DNA of 64,000 bases from Ochrobactrum quorumnocens (GCF_002278035.1 NZ_CP022603.1:806001-870000); one strand, 5' to 3'. Counted from the first letter of the stretch, positions 26,266-35,266 are shown. The notes: a model not told the origin generated them from the letters alone. Numbers and translations are program-made.

Positions 26266-27270
26266 TCAAAGGAGCTTCAGTTTGGTGGTGCGCGAAACGA
26301 CCGCGACCGCTACGAGAATGATAAGGCCCTTCACGATGCTTTGGATGTATGTGTCCATGCCGATGAGGTTGAGGCCGTTATTGATGACACCGATAAAGAG
26401 TGCGCCGAAGAATGTGCCGGCGATTGTTGCCGTGCCCGGACGAAACATCGTCATGCCGATGAACACCGTTGCAAGGCCGTCGAGCAGATAACGCTCGCCC
26501 GCATTGGGCTGCCCTGAGCCAAGACGCGCCGCAAGAAGTGCACCGGCAACCGCTGCAAAAATCGAGCAGACGACAAGAGCGGCAGCACGATAGAAGCGAC
26601 CATTAACCCCCGAAAGCTCTGCGGCTTTGAGGTTACCGCCAACTGCATAAATGTATCGGCCGAACACTGTGCGTTCCATCAGGAACCAGGCGAAGAGGAC
26701 CACAATCACCATGGCGTAAGCGAGCACCGGAATTCCGAATAATTGTCCCTGACCGAGCCAGAGATAATTTGCCGGAAGACCACCATAGATTGCCCGCCCG
26801 CCAGTCATCAGAAAGTTGATACCATAGAGGATGGAGCCGATCGCAAGTGTTGCAATTAGCGACGGCACGCCGACAAACGTGACCAGAATTGCGTTAACGG
26901 ACCCCACCACCAGACCAGCACCAAGACCAGCAAGCAAAGCCACAGGCAACGGAAATCCAGCGACCAGCATGAGCGGCACCAGAATGCCTGCCATGCCAAC
27001 CATGTAGCCAACCGATAGATCCATTTCACGAGCTGCAAAACCGAAAGTCAGTCCGGCTCCAACAATCGTCAGCATCGATATCTGCTGGATGATATTGAGC
27101 AGATTGTTTGTCGTCAGAAAGCGGTCAACAGTCAGCGAAAAGCCCGCAAACAAAAGAAAAAGTACGAAAAGCGTACTATATTTAAGCAGCCATTCGCCTT
27201 TGAGCTTTTTACCAAAGCTTTGGGCATGGCGGGATGATTGCGGCGAAACCGCTGAAGATCGAGCATTCAT
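26266..27270 (-). CDS. Sugar ABC transporter permease (RbsC/AraH family)
   Basis: A 334-residue inner-membrane protein with eight to ten hydrophobic spans and the family motifs LTFGFAAREMDLSVG (near 100) and GLATVFIGMTMFRPGTATIAGTFFGA. It forms the channel of a CUT2 importer. It overlaps the ATPase gene by 4 bp. CUT2 systems carry pentoses, polyols and related small sugars. Confidence 0.85.
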   Translation of the reverse strand: MNARSSAVSPQSSRHAQSFGKKLKGEWLLKYSTLFVLFLLFAGFSLTVDRFLTTNNLLNIIQQISMLTIVGAGLTFGFAAREMDLSVGYMVGMAGILVPLMLVAGFPLPVALLAGLGAGLVVGSVNAILVTFVGVPSLIATLAIGSILYGINFLMTGGRAIYGGLPANYLWLGQGQLFGIPVLAYAMVIVVLFAWFLMERTVFGRYIYAVGGNLKAAELSGVNGRFYRAAALVVCSIFAAVAGALLAARLGSGQPNAGERYLLDGLATVFIGMTMFRPGTATIAGTFFGALFIGVINNGLNLIGMDTYIQSIVKGLIILVAVAVVSRTTKLKLL

Positions 27271-28781
27271 GGGGTAACTCCTGCCATTGCGGCAATAAAC
27301 TTCGCTTCGGAAAATGCTCCGCGACCAATCTGAGGCCCGGGACTGCCATTCACGAAGGGGATGACGCGGTCTGCCACGTCAGCGATTTCCAAAAGATCGG
27401 ACGATGTAACGAGGATAGCGACACCTTTGTCGGCAAGCCTGCGCATCTGTGCATGAATTTCGCGCTTGGCGCCGATATCGACACCTTCGGTTGGCTCGAT
27501 GAAGATCATCAGACGGTAGTGATCATCAGCGCCATAAAGCCACTTGCCGATTGAAACTTTTTGTTTGTTGCCGCCGCTCAGGTCCTTCACGAACTGGCTG
27601 CGTGAATGTGCTTTGACGTTCATAAGCTGCATTGTTCGGTCGGCTTCATTTGCCTCGCGACGCATCGACAATATGCCGGTTCCACCAAACGCTGCGTGCG
27701 ATGGATGCACCATTGCAAGGTTTTCGCGAACGTCCCAATCGCCAATGAGAGAATTCTCCATGCGGTGATCCGGCACAAGTGCCACACCTTTTTTCTGCAT
27801 GGTTCGCGCATCGACTTTGCTGAGCACTTCGCCTTGAAAGCGGCATGTTCCGGAAGTCAGACCGCTCGCAGCATAAAGTGAACGGGCAAAACCAAAATGC
27901 CCTGCCCCCGTCAGACCGATAAGTCCGACGATCTCCCCCGCACGGATGATAAAATGATCGGCACTGACACCACCGGCCTGCCAGTCGCTGACCTCCAGAA
28001 CTACCGGTCCGAGGTTGCGGGTATTCTGACTATCCTGTTCAGCTGCATCCTTGCCGCCTGAACGCTGAAGCATCAGGTCGATCAATTGCGCTTCACTTGA
28101 ATCATCAGCCTGAAGCGTTGCGATATGCCTGCCATCACGCAGAACGGTAATACGGTCGCTCAGCGCTTTGATTTCAGACAGGAAGTGGCTGATCAGGACA
28201 ATACCAACGCCTTGTTGTGGCAAGGTTCTGATGATCTGCCAAAGGCTCTCTTTTTCGCGAGCAGGCAATGTTGCCGTCGGTTCGTCGAGAATGAGCAGCC
28301 GCACATTGCCGCGCAGTGCGCGGATAATTTCGATAATTTTCTGATCTGCCATCGGCAGCATATCGACCTGCTCATCAAGGTCGATGGAAACTTGAGGAAA
28401 CCAGCGCTTCAGAAGTGCTTCTGCGCGGGCGACAAGCTTTTTCTTGTCGATGACGCCAAGTCCCATGCGTGGTTCATCGCCAAGCAGAATGTTCTGTGCG
28501 CCCGTCAGGCCGGGAACGAGGCTGCCTTCCTGAGAGACATGCGCAATGCCTTTGCGTAGCGCATCACCGGCACTGCTAAGCTTCACCTCTGCCCCATCGA
28601 TGGTGATATTGCCAGAAGTCGGGCTTTTGCTGCCGCCAAGGATGCTGACCAACGTGGTCTTCCCGGCGCCATTTTCTCCGATCAAGCCATGCACCTCATC
28701 AAACCGGAATTCTGCGCTGACCTGATCGAGTGCCAGCGTACCGGGATAGGACATGACGATCTGCGAAAGGCTCACGGCCAT
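27267..28781 (-). CDS. Sugar ABC transporter ATPase, tandem domains (RbsA family)
   Basis: A 504-residue protein with two fused nucleotide-binding domains, as in CUT2 importers. Domain 1 has an intact Walker A (GENGAGKTT at 36-44) and Walker B (LLILDEPTATLP). Domain 2 has the degenerate P-loop LTGAGHFG usual for the family, and LSGGNKQK. Its Walker B reads LMIFIEPTEGVD, with Ile in place of the Mg-coordinating Asp, inside a longer YGADDHYRL insert. ATP turnover probably rests on one site. It follows the binding-protein gene across a hairpin. Confidence 0.83.
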   Translation of the reverse strand: MAVSLSQIVMSYPGTLALDQVSAEFRFDEVHGLIGENGAGKTTLVSILGGSKSPTSGNITIDGAEVKLSSAGDALRKGIAHVSQEGSLVPGLTGAQNILLGDEPRMGLGVIDKKKLVARAEALLKRWFPQVSIDLDEQVDMLPMADQKIIEIIRALRGNVRLLILDEPTATLPAREKESLWQIIRTLPQQGVGIVLISHFLSEIKALSDRITVLRDGRHIATLQADDSSEAQLIDLMLQRSGGKDAAEQDSQNTRNLGPVVLEVSDWQAGGVSADHFIIRAGEIVGLIGLTGAGHFGFARSLYAASGLTSGTCRFQGEVLSKVDARTMQKKGVALVPDHRMENSLIGDWDVRENLAMVHPSHAAFGGTGILSMRREANEADRTMQLMNVKAHSRSQFVKDLSGGNKQKVSIGKWLYGADDHYRLMIFIEPTEGVDIGAKREIHAQMRRLADKGVAILVTSSDLLEIADVADRVIPFVNGSPGPQIGRGAFSEAKFIAAMAGVTP

Positions 28782-28823
28782 CGAAGAACTCCCGTGGATT
28801 AAATTGCGAGTTTAAGAAAAAGA

Positions 28824-28854
28824 GGCCGGAACGCGGAACGAACACGTCCCGGCC
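28824..28854 (-). terminator. Attenuating terminator after the sugar-binding protein gene
   Basis: GGCCGGAACG (28824-28833) pairs with CGTCCCGGCC (28845-28854) with one mismatch, followed on the minus strand by CTCTTTTTCTT. The ATPase gene starts 43 bp further on, so read-through must occur. Confidence 0.75.
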
Positions 28855-28872
28855 AGTTGCAGGCATGGGTGC

Positions 28873-29826
28873 CTATTTCTTCGGGAGGAAGTCCTTGCAA
28901 TTCTGCTTTGTTACGAGCGGCGCATCGAGATAGACGGTTTTAGAAGGAATGACCGTTGCGGCATCTTCCTTCTTGACCACAATGCTTTCGATCCATTCGC
29001 CAGTTTGAGCACCCATCTTTTCAAAGGGCTGGGAAACCGTCGCAATCATCAGGCTGTCTGGCTTGCAGACTTCCTCGATTGCCTGCGGATGACCGTCAAT
29101 ACCGATGACTTTCACATTCTTAAGACCGGCCGCTGTAAGCGAATTGATAGCGGCCTGTGCCGGTTCATCCCACGGCGCCCATACGGCGTTGATCTCTTCA
29201 CCAAAGCGCGAAGCATAGTCCTGCATGGTGCTGGTGGTATCTTCGAAGAAGGCCGTGTAGTCGATATTGTGTTCGGCGATGACCTTAATTTCAGGATATT
29301 CCTTCAGCACCGTCGCCATAACGTCGCCCCGTTTGCGGGTGCCGTGATGCTCTGCCATACGCAGGAAAATAAGATTGCCTTTTCCGCCCATCTCGTTGAG
29401 CAGATAGGGAGAAACTGAGGCGGACATGGCCCAGTTGTTGGTTGTCACATCGACAAGCACGCCATCTACCTGACCGCTATCGATTGCAAAAACAGGAATT
29501 TTAGCGGCAACGGCAGCGTCAATAGCTGCGCGCGATGCACGCAGATCCGACATGCTGACGATGATGGCATCCACACCACGCGATGCAGCGTCCTGAATAT
29601 TGGAGGCCGTGCGCTCGCCAGAGCCGCCACTGTCAAGAACACTGATGTTCCAATCCTTGGCTGTTTCCTTGAGCCATGCATCAAAGCCCGCCTTCGCACG
29701 CTGTTCAGACTGCGCAGCAGCATTGGAATGAACCCAGGCAACATTCGTCGCTGATGCACTTGCCGTGCCCATCAGCACGGCTAAAGCTGCAACTGCGACA
29801 GATTTCTTGAAAAATCCCGATCCCAT
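28873..29826 (-). CDS. Periplasmic sugar-binding protein of CUT2 importer
   Basis: A 317-residue peripl_BP_4 (RbsB-like) protein. The signal peptide is MGSGFFKKSVAVAALAVLMG, ending ASASA before TN. The mature part has two Rossmann-like lobes with ASRGVDAIIVSMSDLRA and the hinge-side KNVKVIGIDGHPQAIE. A Shine-Dalgarno GGGAGGAAAAA precedes ATG 29826. It is the first gene of the ten-gene operon, divergent from the SorC regulator. The ligand is unknown, most likely a small sugar or polyol. Confidence 0.87.
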   Translation of the reverse strand: MGSGFFKKSVAVAALAVLMGTASASATNVAWVHSNAAAQSEQRAKAGFDAWLKETAKDWNISVLDSGGSGERTASNIQDAASRGVDAIIVSMSDLRASRAAIDAAVAAKIPVFAIDSGQVDGVLVDVTTNNWAMSASVSPYLLNEMGGKGNLIFLRMAEHHGTRKRGDVMATVLKEYPEIKVIAEHNIDYTAFFEDTTSTMQDYASRFGEEINAVWAPWDEPAQAAINSLTAAGLKNVKVIGIDGHPQAIEEVCKPDSLMIATVSQPFEKMGAQTGEWIESIVVKKEDAATVIPSKTVYLDAPLVTKQNCKDFLPKK

Positions 29827-30194
29827 TTTTTCCTCCCAGAAGCGGCGTGGTTGGCTCCACTATCCAGCTTCAAATTGTTAAACTTCCGCACCAAGGGGCA
29901 ACAATGTCATCATGTTTGATATCGCATCTGCCCCAGACGCTTTCAGCGAAAGCCACGCACGCCCCGCGTTGCCCTCCTGCTCCTCCAAAACTGTCGCAAC
30001 GCAGTCGTCAGACTCTGCTCCTCCAGAGAAAGACGTCCTCATCCCGCGATCACTTCAGTCCCGCATTCCAATTGACCCGGTCGCTCTTTCGCGCTCTTGT
30101 CCCTCGGAATATTTGATATTAAGCGTCGACAAATTACAAATGTCAAATAGAAATACATTTGTAATTTCGAAGCGGCTATTTGAGTGAGGGACCA
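29827..30194. promoter_or_regulatory. Divergent control region of the sugar operon
   Basis: A 368-bp gap between the binding-protein gene and the SorC regulator gene. It holds the perfect inverted repeat at 30131-30167, listed separately. A plus-strand open frame of 91 codons (29912-30187) has low-complexity Ser/Pro composition and no ribosome site, and is not called. Otherwise nothing specific is seen. Confidence 0.6.
30131..30167. promoter_or_regulatory. Perfect inverted repeat, likely SorC-regulator operator
   Basis: AAATTACAAATG (30131-30142) and CATTTGTAATTT (30156-30167) are perfectly complementary 12-bp arms around a 13-bp spacer. They end 27 bp before the regulator's ATG. SorC/DeoR sugar regulators bind long spaced inverted repeats and autoregulate. 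Confidence 0.7.
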
Positions 30195-31169
30195 ATGAGT
30201 GAATCTGAAGACGGCCTGATGGTGCGCGTGGCGTGGCTCTATTACGTTGGAGGATTCAACCAGGAGGCGACCGCATCCAGACTGGGGCTAACACGGGCAC
30301 GCGTGAACAAGATACTGGGTGAAGCCCGCGAAAGCGGCCTTGTCAGTATTTCAATCGATCACCAAAATGCGGGTACATTGCCAGTCGAAAACGAACTGAT
30401 GCAGCGCTATGGATTGAATTTTTGTGTTTCTACGCCGCCATTTGGCTTCGACGCGGCAGACGACACAGCGTCGGAAATCCGCAAACAGGTTTCGTTCAGA
30501 GCTGTTGGTGTTGCAGCTGCTACTTACCTTAAAAATTTTATGGCAGACAATCAGGAGGCGACCGTCGGCACCGGTTGGGGACGAACCATTGAACAGATGA
30601 CACTGCAACTAGCAGGTGTGCGCGCGCCACAAGCGCGGTTCATTTCGGTCATGGGGTCACTGACGGCAAACTCGGCTTACAATCCATTTGAGGTTGTGCA
30701 CATGCTAGCCCGCCGCACAGGTGGGCAAGGCTTTTTCCTGCCAGTTCCCTTCATCGCCGATTCTGCGGAAGATCGAAAAGTGTTGATCTCTCAACGTTCC
30801 GTTGCCCGGGCAATGGAAATCGCTCGTACCGTGTCTGTGTGTTTCATCAGTGCAGGTGAGTTGACCGAAGATTCACTGCTGCGCCGTCAGAACATGCTCA
30901 GCAAATCCGAACTTGAAAGCCTGCGCGCGGCAGGCGCGATTGGTGACACTAACGGTATCTTCTTTGACCGGGAAGGACGCCAGATCGATCATGAAATGAA
31001 CCAGCGCACAATAGCACTGGGTTTTGAAGAATTGCAGAAAGTTCAGGTTGTCCTGCTCATCGCCGGTCAGGAAAAGGCAGCGGCAGCAAAAGCGCTGTTA
31101 AAAAGTGGCATCGTCAACGGTCTCATTATAGATGGCGATGCTGCCGATGCGCTTTTGGCCCTCTCATAA
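30195..31169 (+). CDS. SorC/DeoR-family sugar-binding transcriptional regulator
   Basis: A 324-residue regulator. The N-terminal helix-turn-helix (about 14-45, YYVGGFNQEATASRLGLTRARVNKIL) is joined to a SorC effector domain that binds phosphorylated sugars (GTGWGRTIEQM near 120). ATG 30195 follows GAGGGA; a TTG at 30180 is an unlikely longer start. Brucella EryD (erythritol) belongs to the same family, which supports polyol or sugar control. It is divergent from the importer-E1-E2-kinase-SDR operon and probably represses it until a sugar phosphate appears. Confidence 0.85.
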   Translation: MSESEDGLMVRVAWLYYVGGFNQEATASRLGLTRARVNKILGEARESGLVSISIDHQNAGTLPVENELMQRYGLNFCVSTPPFGFDAADDTASEIRKQVSFRAVGVAAATYLKNFMADNQEATVGTGWGRTIEQMTLQLAGVRAPQARFISVMGSLTANSAYNPFEVVHMLARRTGGQGFFLPVPFIADSAEDRKVLISQRSVARAMEIARTVSVCFISAGELTEDSLLRRQNMLSKSELESLRAAGAIGDTNGIFFDREGRQIDHEMNQRTIALGFEELQKVQVVLLIAGQEKAAAAKALLKSGIVNGLIIDGDAADALLALS

Positions 31170-31187
31170 GCGATGCTGAGGGCTATA

Positions 31188-31217
31188 CGCCGATACGTGA
31201 GAATTCCGCTATCGGCG
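31188..31217. terminator. Hairpin between convergent sorC-type and dehydrogenase genes
   Basis: CGCCGATA (31188-31195) pairs with TATCGGCG (31210-31217). It lies in the 60-bp convergent gap. A GCCCTC/GAGGGC hairpin just before it overlaps the regulator stop. U-tracts are weak. Confidence 0.5.
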
Positions 31218-31229
31218 CGACACTGCAAG

Positions 31230-32387
31230 TCAATCGAACTCTTTTTTGATTTTATCGTGAGCCACAACGGCATCACGAAAGCGGCCAATAGAGAAATCGC
31301 CGACTGGTGTCTCTGAACCTCCATGCAGAATCATCTCGGCCAGAACTGCACCCACACCCGGCGCAATCTGGAACCCATGCCCACAACAGCCAAAGGCATG
31401 AAACAGCCCTTGCGTTGTAGCGCTTGGACCGATGATCGGGATCATGTCCGGCAGATAGCCTTCCATGCCTGACCATACCCGGATGACCTTCGCATCGCTC
31501 AGCACTGGTGCAACTTCTGCGAGGCTCCGCATTCCAGCAAGAGTTTTCAGTGGCGGCACCACAGTGCGTTGATGCCTGAGATCACTGGCCGTGCGCGGAT
31601 AACCGGCAACAATGACATTGCCGCGTGCAATCTGCCGGAAAATCACATTTCCAGCCACAGCCTGTATCGATGGTCGAATAAAATAAGGCAGAGGCTCGGT
31701 CACAAACTGCGGAGGTCCGGCGGAAAAAAGCGGTGTCTCCTCATCAAATTGCTGCGCAAAGGCACCGCCCCAGGCACCGGCTGCATTGACAATCTGGGCT
31801 GATCTGAACGTGCCGTGCGATCGAGTTTCAGCAACAAACCCGTTATGCGTTGTCTTTGCGCTCAAGACTTCGCAATTCTCAATGAGTTCGGCTCCATGTG
31901 CTTTTGCCGCACGCATAACTGCTGGAGTAGCAAGGCGAGGATTGGCCGTTGCATCGCGGGCTGAATAAGTGCCTGCGACAATCTTAGCGCTCAGATAAGG
32001 GTAACGCCTGCGTATTTCTGCGCCGTCCAGGTCCTCTATCTCCAGGCCAAACTGACGGGAAGTGCTGGCGTACGCTTCAAGTTTGACAGTCTCTTCATCA
32101 TTATAAGCGAGATAAATGTGACCGGAGCGATCAAACTCACACCGATCACCGATGAGCTGATCGAGTTGTTCCCATAATTCCTGCGAACGGATGGACAGTG
32201 GATATTGCCGCACATCGCGCCCCTGCAAACGCAAATTGCCGAAATTGGCGCCGCTCGACTGCGCTCCCACATACCCCTTTTCGAGAACCGTGACACGATG
32301 TCCGGCTCGCGCCAGAAACAGGGCTGTAAACGCGCCATTCAATCCGCCGCCTATGATCAGCGTTTGTGTTTCTCTTAACGATGTCAT
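31230..32387 (-). CDS. FAD-dependent dehydrogenase, beta subunit (HcnC/sarcosine oxidase beta-like)
   Basis: A 385-residue DAO-fold flavoprotein with the dinucleotide motif IIGGGLNGAFTALFLARAGH at 11-30 and a following ATG-rich substrate domain ending GCCGHGFQIAPGVGAVLAEMI. Relatives are the catalytic beta subunits of hydrogen cyanide synthase, opine oxidase and D-proline/D-hydroxyproline dehydrogenase. It overlaps the alpha gene by 4 bp and closes a gamma-alpha-beta operon. It likely oxidises a secondary amine or D-imino acid at the membrane or cytoplasm, passing electrons through the iron-sulfur subunits. The exact substrate is not determinable. Confidence 0.8.
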   Translation of the reverse strand: MTSLRETQTLIIGGGLNGAFTALFLARAGHRVTVLEKGYVGAQSSGANFGNLRLQGRDVRQYPLSIRSQELWEQLDQLIGDRCEFDRSGHIYLAYNDEETVKLEAYASTSRQFGLEIEDLDGAEIRRRYPYLSAKIVAGTYSARDATANPRLATPAVMRAAKAHGAELIENCEVLSAKTTHNGFVAETRSHGTFRSAQIVNAAGAWGGAFAQQFDEETPLFSAGPPQFVTEPLPYFIRPSIQAVAGNVIFRQIARGNVIVAGYPRTASDLRHQRTVVPPLKTLAGMRSLAEVAPVLSDAKVIRVWSGMEGYLPDMIPIIGPSATTQGLFHAFGCCGHGFQIAPGVGAVLAEMILHGGSETPVGDFSIGRFRDAVVAHDKIKKEFD

Positions 32388-33814
32388 GAAGAAACGACCC
32401 GCACAGCACCAACATTCAGCGGTTTGACCGGAGCTTGCGCACGCAACCGTCCGACATCCTCAATTGAACGACCACTTGCGTGCGACGTAATTTCTGCGAG
32501 TGCGAGAGCGCAGAAGCGTCCCTGACAACGCCCCATGCCGCAGCGTGTAATGGCTTTCACCCGGTTCACTTCAACAGGGCCAACTTCTTTGGCTATGCTC
32601 TGCCTGATTTCGCCAGCTGAAACGCCTTCGCAGCGGCAAACGATGGTCTCATCGTTGATTGCAGACACATTATCGACGGGCCAGCGGAATATCCTGGCAA
32701 GATTGCGCTGGAAAGCCCGATACTGGCCCACGACATCACTGGTTCGGCGTTTTGCTTGTTGCAATTCAGCCCTCGCAACTTGTGGCATCATCACGCTTGC
32801 CTCAACAGCAATGTCTTCAATCATCGCAAGCGCTGCCAGCTTTCCGCTTTGAATTGCACAATCGACCCCTCCGATTGAAGCGCCATCGCCCGCCAGGTAA
32901 ACCCCTTCAGCGCCGCGACCATCCCGATCAGTCACAGGCAACCACTGACGGAAATCACTATCAAACTCAAATTGGCAACCAGCGAGTTCTGCAAGCTGGG
33001 TTTCGGCACGGAGCCCATATCCCAGAGCAACTGCATCACAATCGAGCTTCTGGATGCGACCTTTCCGATCACGGAAGACAAGGCTTTCAACGTGAGTTTC
33101 GCCTTGAACCTCTTCGAGCACCACACCACTATGAATTGGAATTCCCGCACTCTTCAACTCGGCCATATAGCGCGCACCTTGCCACGCCGTTCTGAAGCTG
33201 TGTCGCAGGCCGGGCAAGGCGCTGAGTTTCGCGCGAAACGGTGTCGTATCCAGCACCACAATGTTTTTTGCGCCCAGCCGATGATACTGTAAAGCGGCCA
33301 GCAGCAACAGCGGCGAGCTGCCTGCAAACACCACCTTTCGGCCAATGAAACTGCCCTGATCTTTTAAGGCAACCTGCGACCCACCGAGCGAATAAACTCC
33401 CGGCAGGGTCCAACCCTTAAACGGCATGATCTTGTCAGTTGCACCAGTCGCAATAATGACGTGCGAATAAGGTAGCTCATCCACTTCGCCAGCGCTTTCT
33501 ACGAAGGCCGTACCTTCATAAAGCGACCAGACGGTTGTCCGCGGGCGGTAATCAATTTGGCCGATCAGCGCATCGGCATTCCAATGAAAACTCCGATACT
33601 TCGCCTCTTCATTCCTGTATAATTTTCGAGGCTCAAACCCCATCTGCGAGTTGAGCCGACGCAGGCCCTGCCCGCCAGGAAACGCAGCCTCACTGAGCAT
33701 AACAGGCTTCACAACCTGCCCTGTCAGATGTTCAATCAGCTTCGCATTATCGACAATCGTTTGGGCCGCGCTGACGCCCGCAGGACCTGATCCGATGATA
33801 AGTGGATGGATCAT
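32384..33814 (-). CDS. FAD/NAD-binding and BFD [2Fe-2S] dehydrogenase, alpha subunit (HcnB-like)
   Basis: A 476-residue protein from ATG 33814, which overlaps the gamma-gene stop as ATGA. An upstream in-frame start at 33940 lies wholly inside the gamma gene and is rejected. It has the FAD motif IIGSGPAGVSA at 5-15, a second dinucleotide motif in KVVFAGSSPLL, and a C-terminal BFD-like cysteine cluster (CRC, then CGMGRCQGRFC). It matches the alpha subunits of opine oxidase, HcnB and D-hydroxyproline dehydrogenase. Confidence 0.82.
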   Translation of the reverse strand: MIHPLIIGSGPAGVSAAQTIVDNAKLIEHLTGQVVKPVMLSEAAFPGGQGLRRLNSQMGFEPRKLYRNEEAKYRSFHWNADALIGQIDYRPRTTVWSLYEGTAFVESAGEVDELPYSHVIIATGATDKIMPFKGWTLPGVYSLGGSQVALKDQGSFIGRKVVFAGSSPLLLLAALQYHRLGAKNIVVLDTTPFRAKLSALPGLRHSFRTAWQGARYMAELKSAGIPIHSGVVLEEVQGETHVESLVFRDRKGRIQKLDCDAVALGYGLRAETQLAELAGCQFEFDSDFRQWLPVTDRDGRGAEGVYLAGDGASIGGVDCAIQSGKLAALAMIEDIAVEASVMMPQVARAELQQAKRRTSDVVGQYRAFQRNLARIFRWPVDNVSAINDETIVCRCEGVSAGEIRQSIAKEVGPVEVNRVKAITRCGMGRCQGRFCALALAEITSHASGRSIEDVGRLRAQAPVKPLNVGAVRVVSS

Positions 33815-34125
33815 GACTGGCCCCAGGCTCCAAAACGGCTCAGCAAGTGCATGCCCTGATGTAAGGCGGTTGAGCACGAACGCAGACGTTTTCCCTCTGA
33901 GGTCCACACCCAGCAATCCTGACAGGCAGCCATAAGGCAAAATCCCGCACGCGGCATTCCGTCAAATTCGGAATAGCGCAACACATGGCCGCTGTGCAGA
34001 AGAACTGCAAGAACCGACTGCCCCTCAAATCCCTGAAATTCAACGCCGTCAAAAGTAAAAGTCAGGGGTTTGCCCGTCGGCGCGACCGCGGCAACGAGCT
34101 GCCCTTTTGCAGACGTGGCATTCAT
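33811..34125 (-). CDS. [2Fe-2S] ferredoxin-like dehydrogenase, gamma subunit (HcnA-like)
   Basis: A small protein of 104 residues from ATG 34125 (GGGAAAA upstream); a longer frame to 34176 starts in the promoter palindrome and is not used. It has the plant-type cluster C-x4-C-x2-C in GFCLMAACQDCWV and a later Cys in LRSC. It corresponds to the gamma subunit of HcnABC-type dehydrogenases. It is first in the operon, controlled by the palindrome just upstream. Confidence 0.82.
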   Translation of the reverse strand: MNATSAKGQLVAAVAPTGKPLTFTFDGVEFQGFEGQSVLAVLLHSGHVLRYSEFDGMPRAGFCLMAACQDCWVWTSEGKRLRSCSTALHQGMHLLSRFGAWGQS

Positions 34126-34143
34126 CAGATTTTCCCACTTGAT

Positions 34144-34158
34144 TATTGCAATGCAATA
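34144..34158. promoter_or_regulatory. 15-bp palindrome before gamma gene, likely IclR operator
   Basis: TATTGCAATGCAATA is a palindrome apart from its central base. Its reverse complement matches the site at 35273-35287 in 14 of 15 positions. It lies 19 bp upstream of the gamma-subunit start. Confidence 0.6.
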
Positions 34159-34272
34159 TTTGTTATTTTTATACAAACATTCCGTATGACAACAATTCTG
34201 TCAACGGTGTTTTTAAAAACTGCGACAGAGTGGGCTATCGTCTGGTGTTACGACTGCAGCTGCGGTGATGAT

Positions 34273-35118
34273 TCACGCCTTTGAAATGGTTCGTGACGCC
34301 GCAATCACGTAAGGACTGAAACGCGAAACAATGTCCTCTCGTGAATACCGCGCCAGCGATGCTGCGATGTTGATTGCAGCAATGGGCCGCCCGTTTGGTC
34401 CGGTAATCGCGGAGGCAATCGACCCGTCGCCGTGATAGACCTGCTCGAAAGCCGTGGCATAACCGTCTTCGCGAAAGCGACGAATATCATCCATGATCAC
34501 TTTCGGATCGATTATCGTATTGGCGTTGAAGCTACGGAAATGCGTCTGATCGAGAATCGCCTGCGCTTCGTCTTCGGGTAAGCGCGAGAGAATCGCCAGT
34601 CCTGGAGCTGTGCAATAGCAAGGCATTCGTGTGCCGATGATAACGTCGGTATTCAGTACATGACGGCTCAGGAACCGCGACACAAATACAATCTCGGTCC
34701 CGTCCGGCACTGTAAGATTGATCGTTTCTTCAGTTTCTTTGCTCAGATGCTGCAAATAGGGCATCGCACGATCAATCAACTTGTTCGCCCGAACATAGTG
34801 AAAGCCCAGATCCAGCGTCTTTGCCGTCAACTCGAACTGGCGCGTAACTGGGTCTTTCGCGAGGAATCCGAGCTTCATCAGCGTATGCGTAAAGCGCTGC
34901 GCCGCACTCATATCGAGGTCGGTCAGGCTAACGATCTGGGAGAGGCTGAGCGTCGACTGATCCGAGTTGAAAGCCCCCAGAACGCGGAAAGCCTTTTCCA
35001 CAGACCGCACCATAAGCGCGTCACCACGACCAGAATTTTCGCCGCTCACATCTGCTGAATCATCCGGCGATTTCGATTGCTTTTCTTTTGTCAAATCCAC
35101 TGGTTCTTTCATTGCCAC
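34273..35118 (-). CDS. IclR-family transcriptional regulator
   Basis: A 281-residue regulator. A polar N-terminal tail (1-33) precedes the winged helix (about 35-95, SVEKAFRVLGAFNSDQ then LSLSQIVSLTDLDMSAAQRFTHTLMKLGFL). The IclR effector domain follows (about 110-280, with GTRMPCYCTAPGLAILS). It sits between two catabolic operons that carry nearly the same 15-bp palindrome, so it likely controls both and its own gene. An alternative start is ATG 35112. The effector is unknown, presumably an aromatic or amine-derived acid or its CoA ester. Confidence 0.85.
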   Translation of the reverse strand: MAMKEPVDLTKEKQSKSPDDSADVSGENSGRGDALMVRSVEKAFRVLGAFNSDQSTLSLSQIVSLTDLDMSAAQRFTHTLMKLGFLAKDPVTRQFELTAKTLDLGFHYVRANKLIDRAMPYLQHLSKETEETINLTVPDGTEIVFVSRFLSRHVLNTDVIIGTRMPCYCTAPGLAILSRLPEDEAQAILDQTHFRSFNANTIIDPKVIMDDIRRFREDGYATAFEQVYHGDGSIASAITGPNGRPIAAINIAASLARYSREDIVSRFSPYVIAASRTISKA

Positions 35119-35231
35119 GCCCTGATCCGAGAGCGATTTTTCGCCTATTTATACACAAACAAACTGGCCTTGAAACGGTCGAGCATTGATCCCGCTTCGT
35201 CATGCCTTTTCCATAAATTACTAAAACAGCC

Positions 35232-35266
35232 TTGACAAACTGCAATTACAAAATTCAAAATACAAT
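35232..35266 (+). promoter_or_regulatory. Candidate promoter of the crotonase-ABC operon
   Basis: TTGACA at 35232-35237 is followed after 18 bp by CAAAAT (35256-35261) in an AT-rich run, with TACAAT just beyond. The palindrome at 35273 would overlap the transcription start and block polymerase. This is pattern only. Confidence 0.4.

Noticed and set aside
29912..30187. 91-codon frame in the sugar-operon control region
   Set aside because: Low-complexity composition, no Shine-Dalgarno, and it runs through the operator-like repeat.
33815..33940. Longer N-terminus of the alpha dehydrogenase subunit
   Set aside because: It lies wholly within the gamma-subunit gene, and the FAD motif starts right after ATG 33814.
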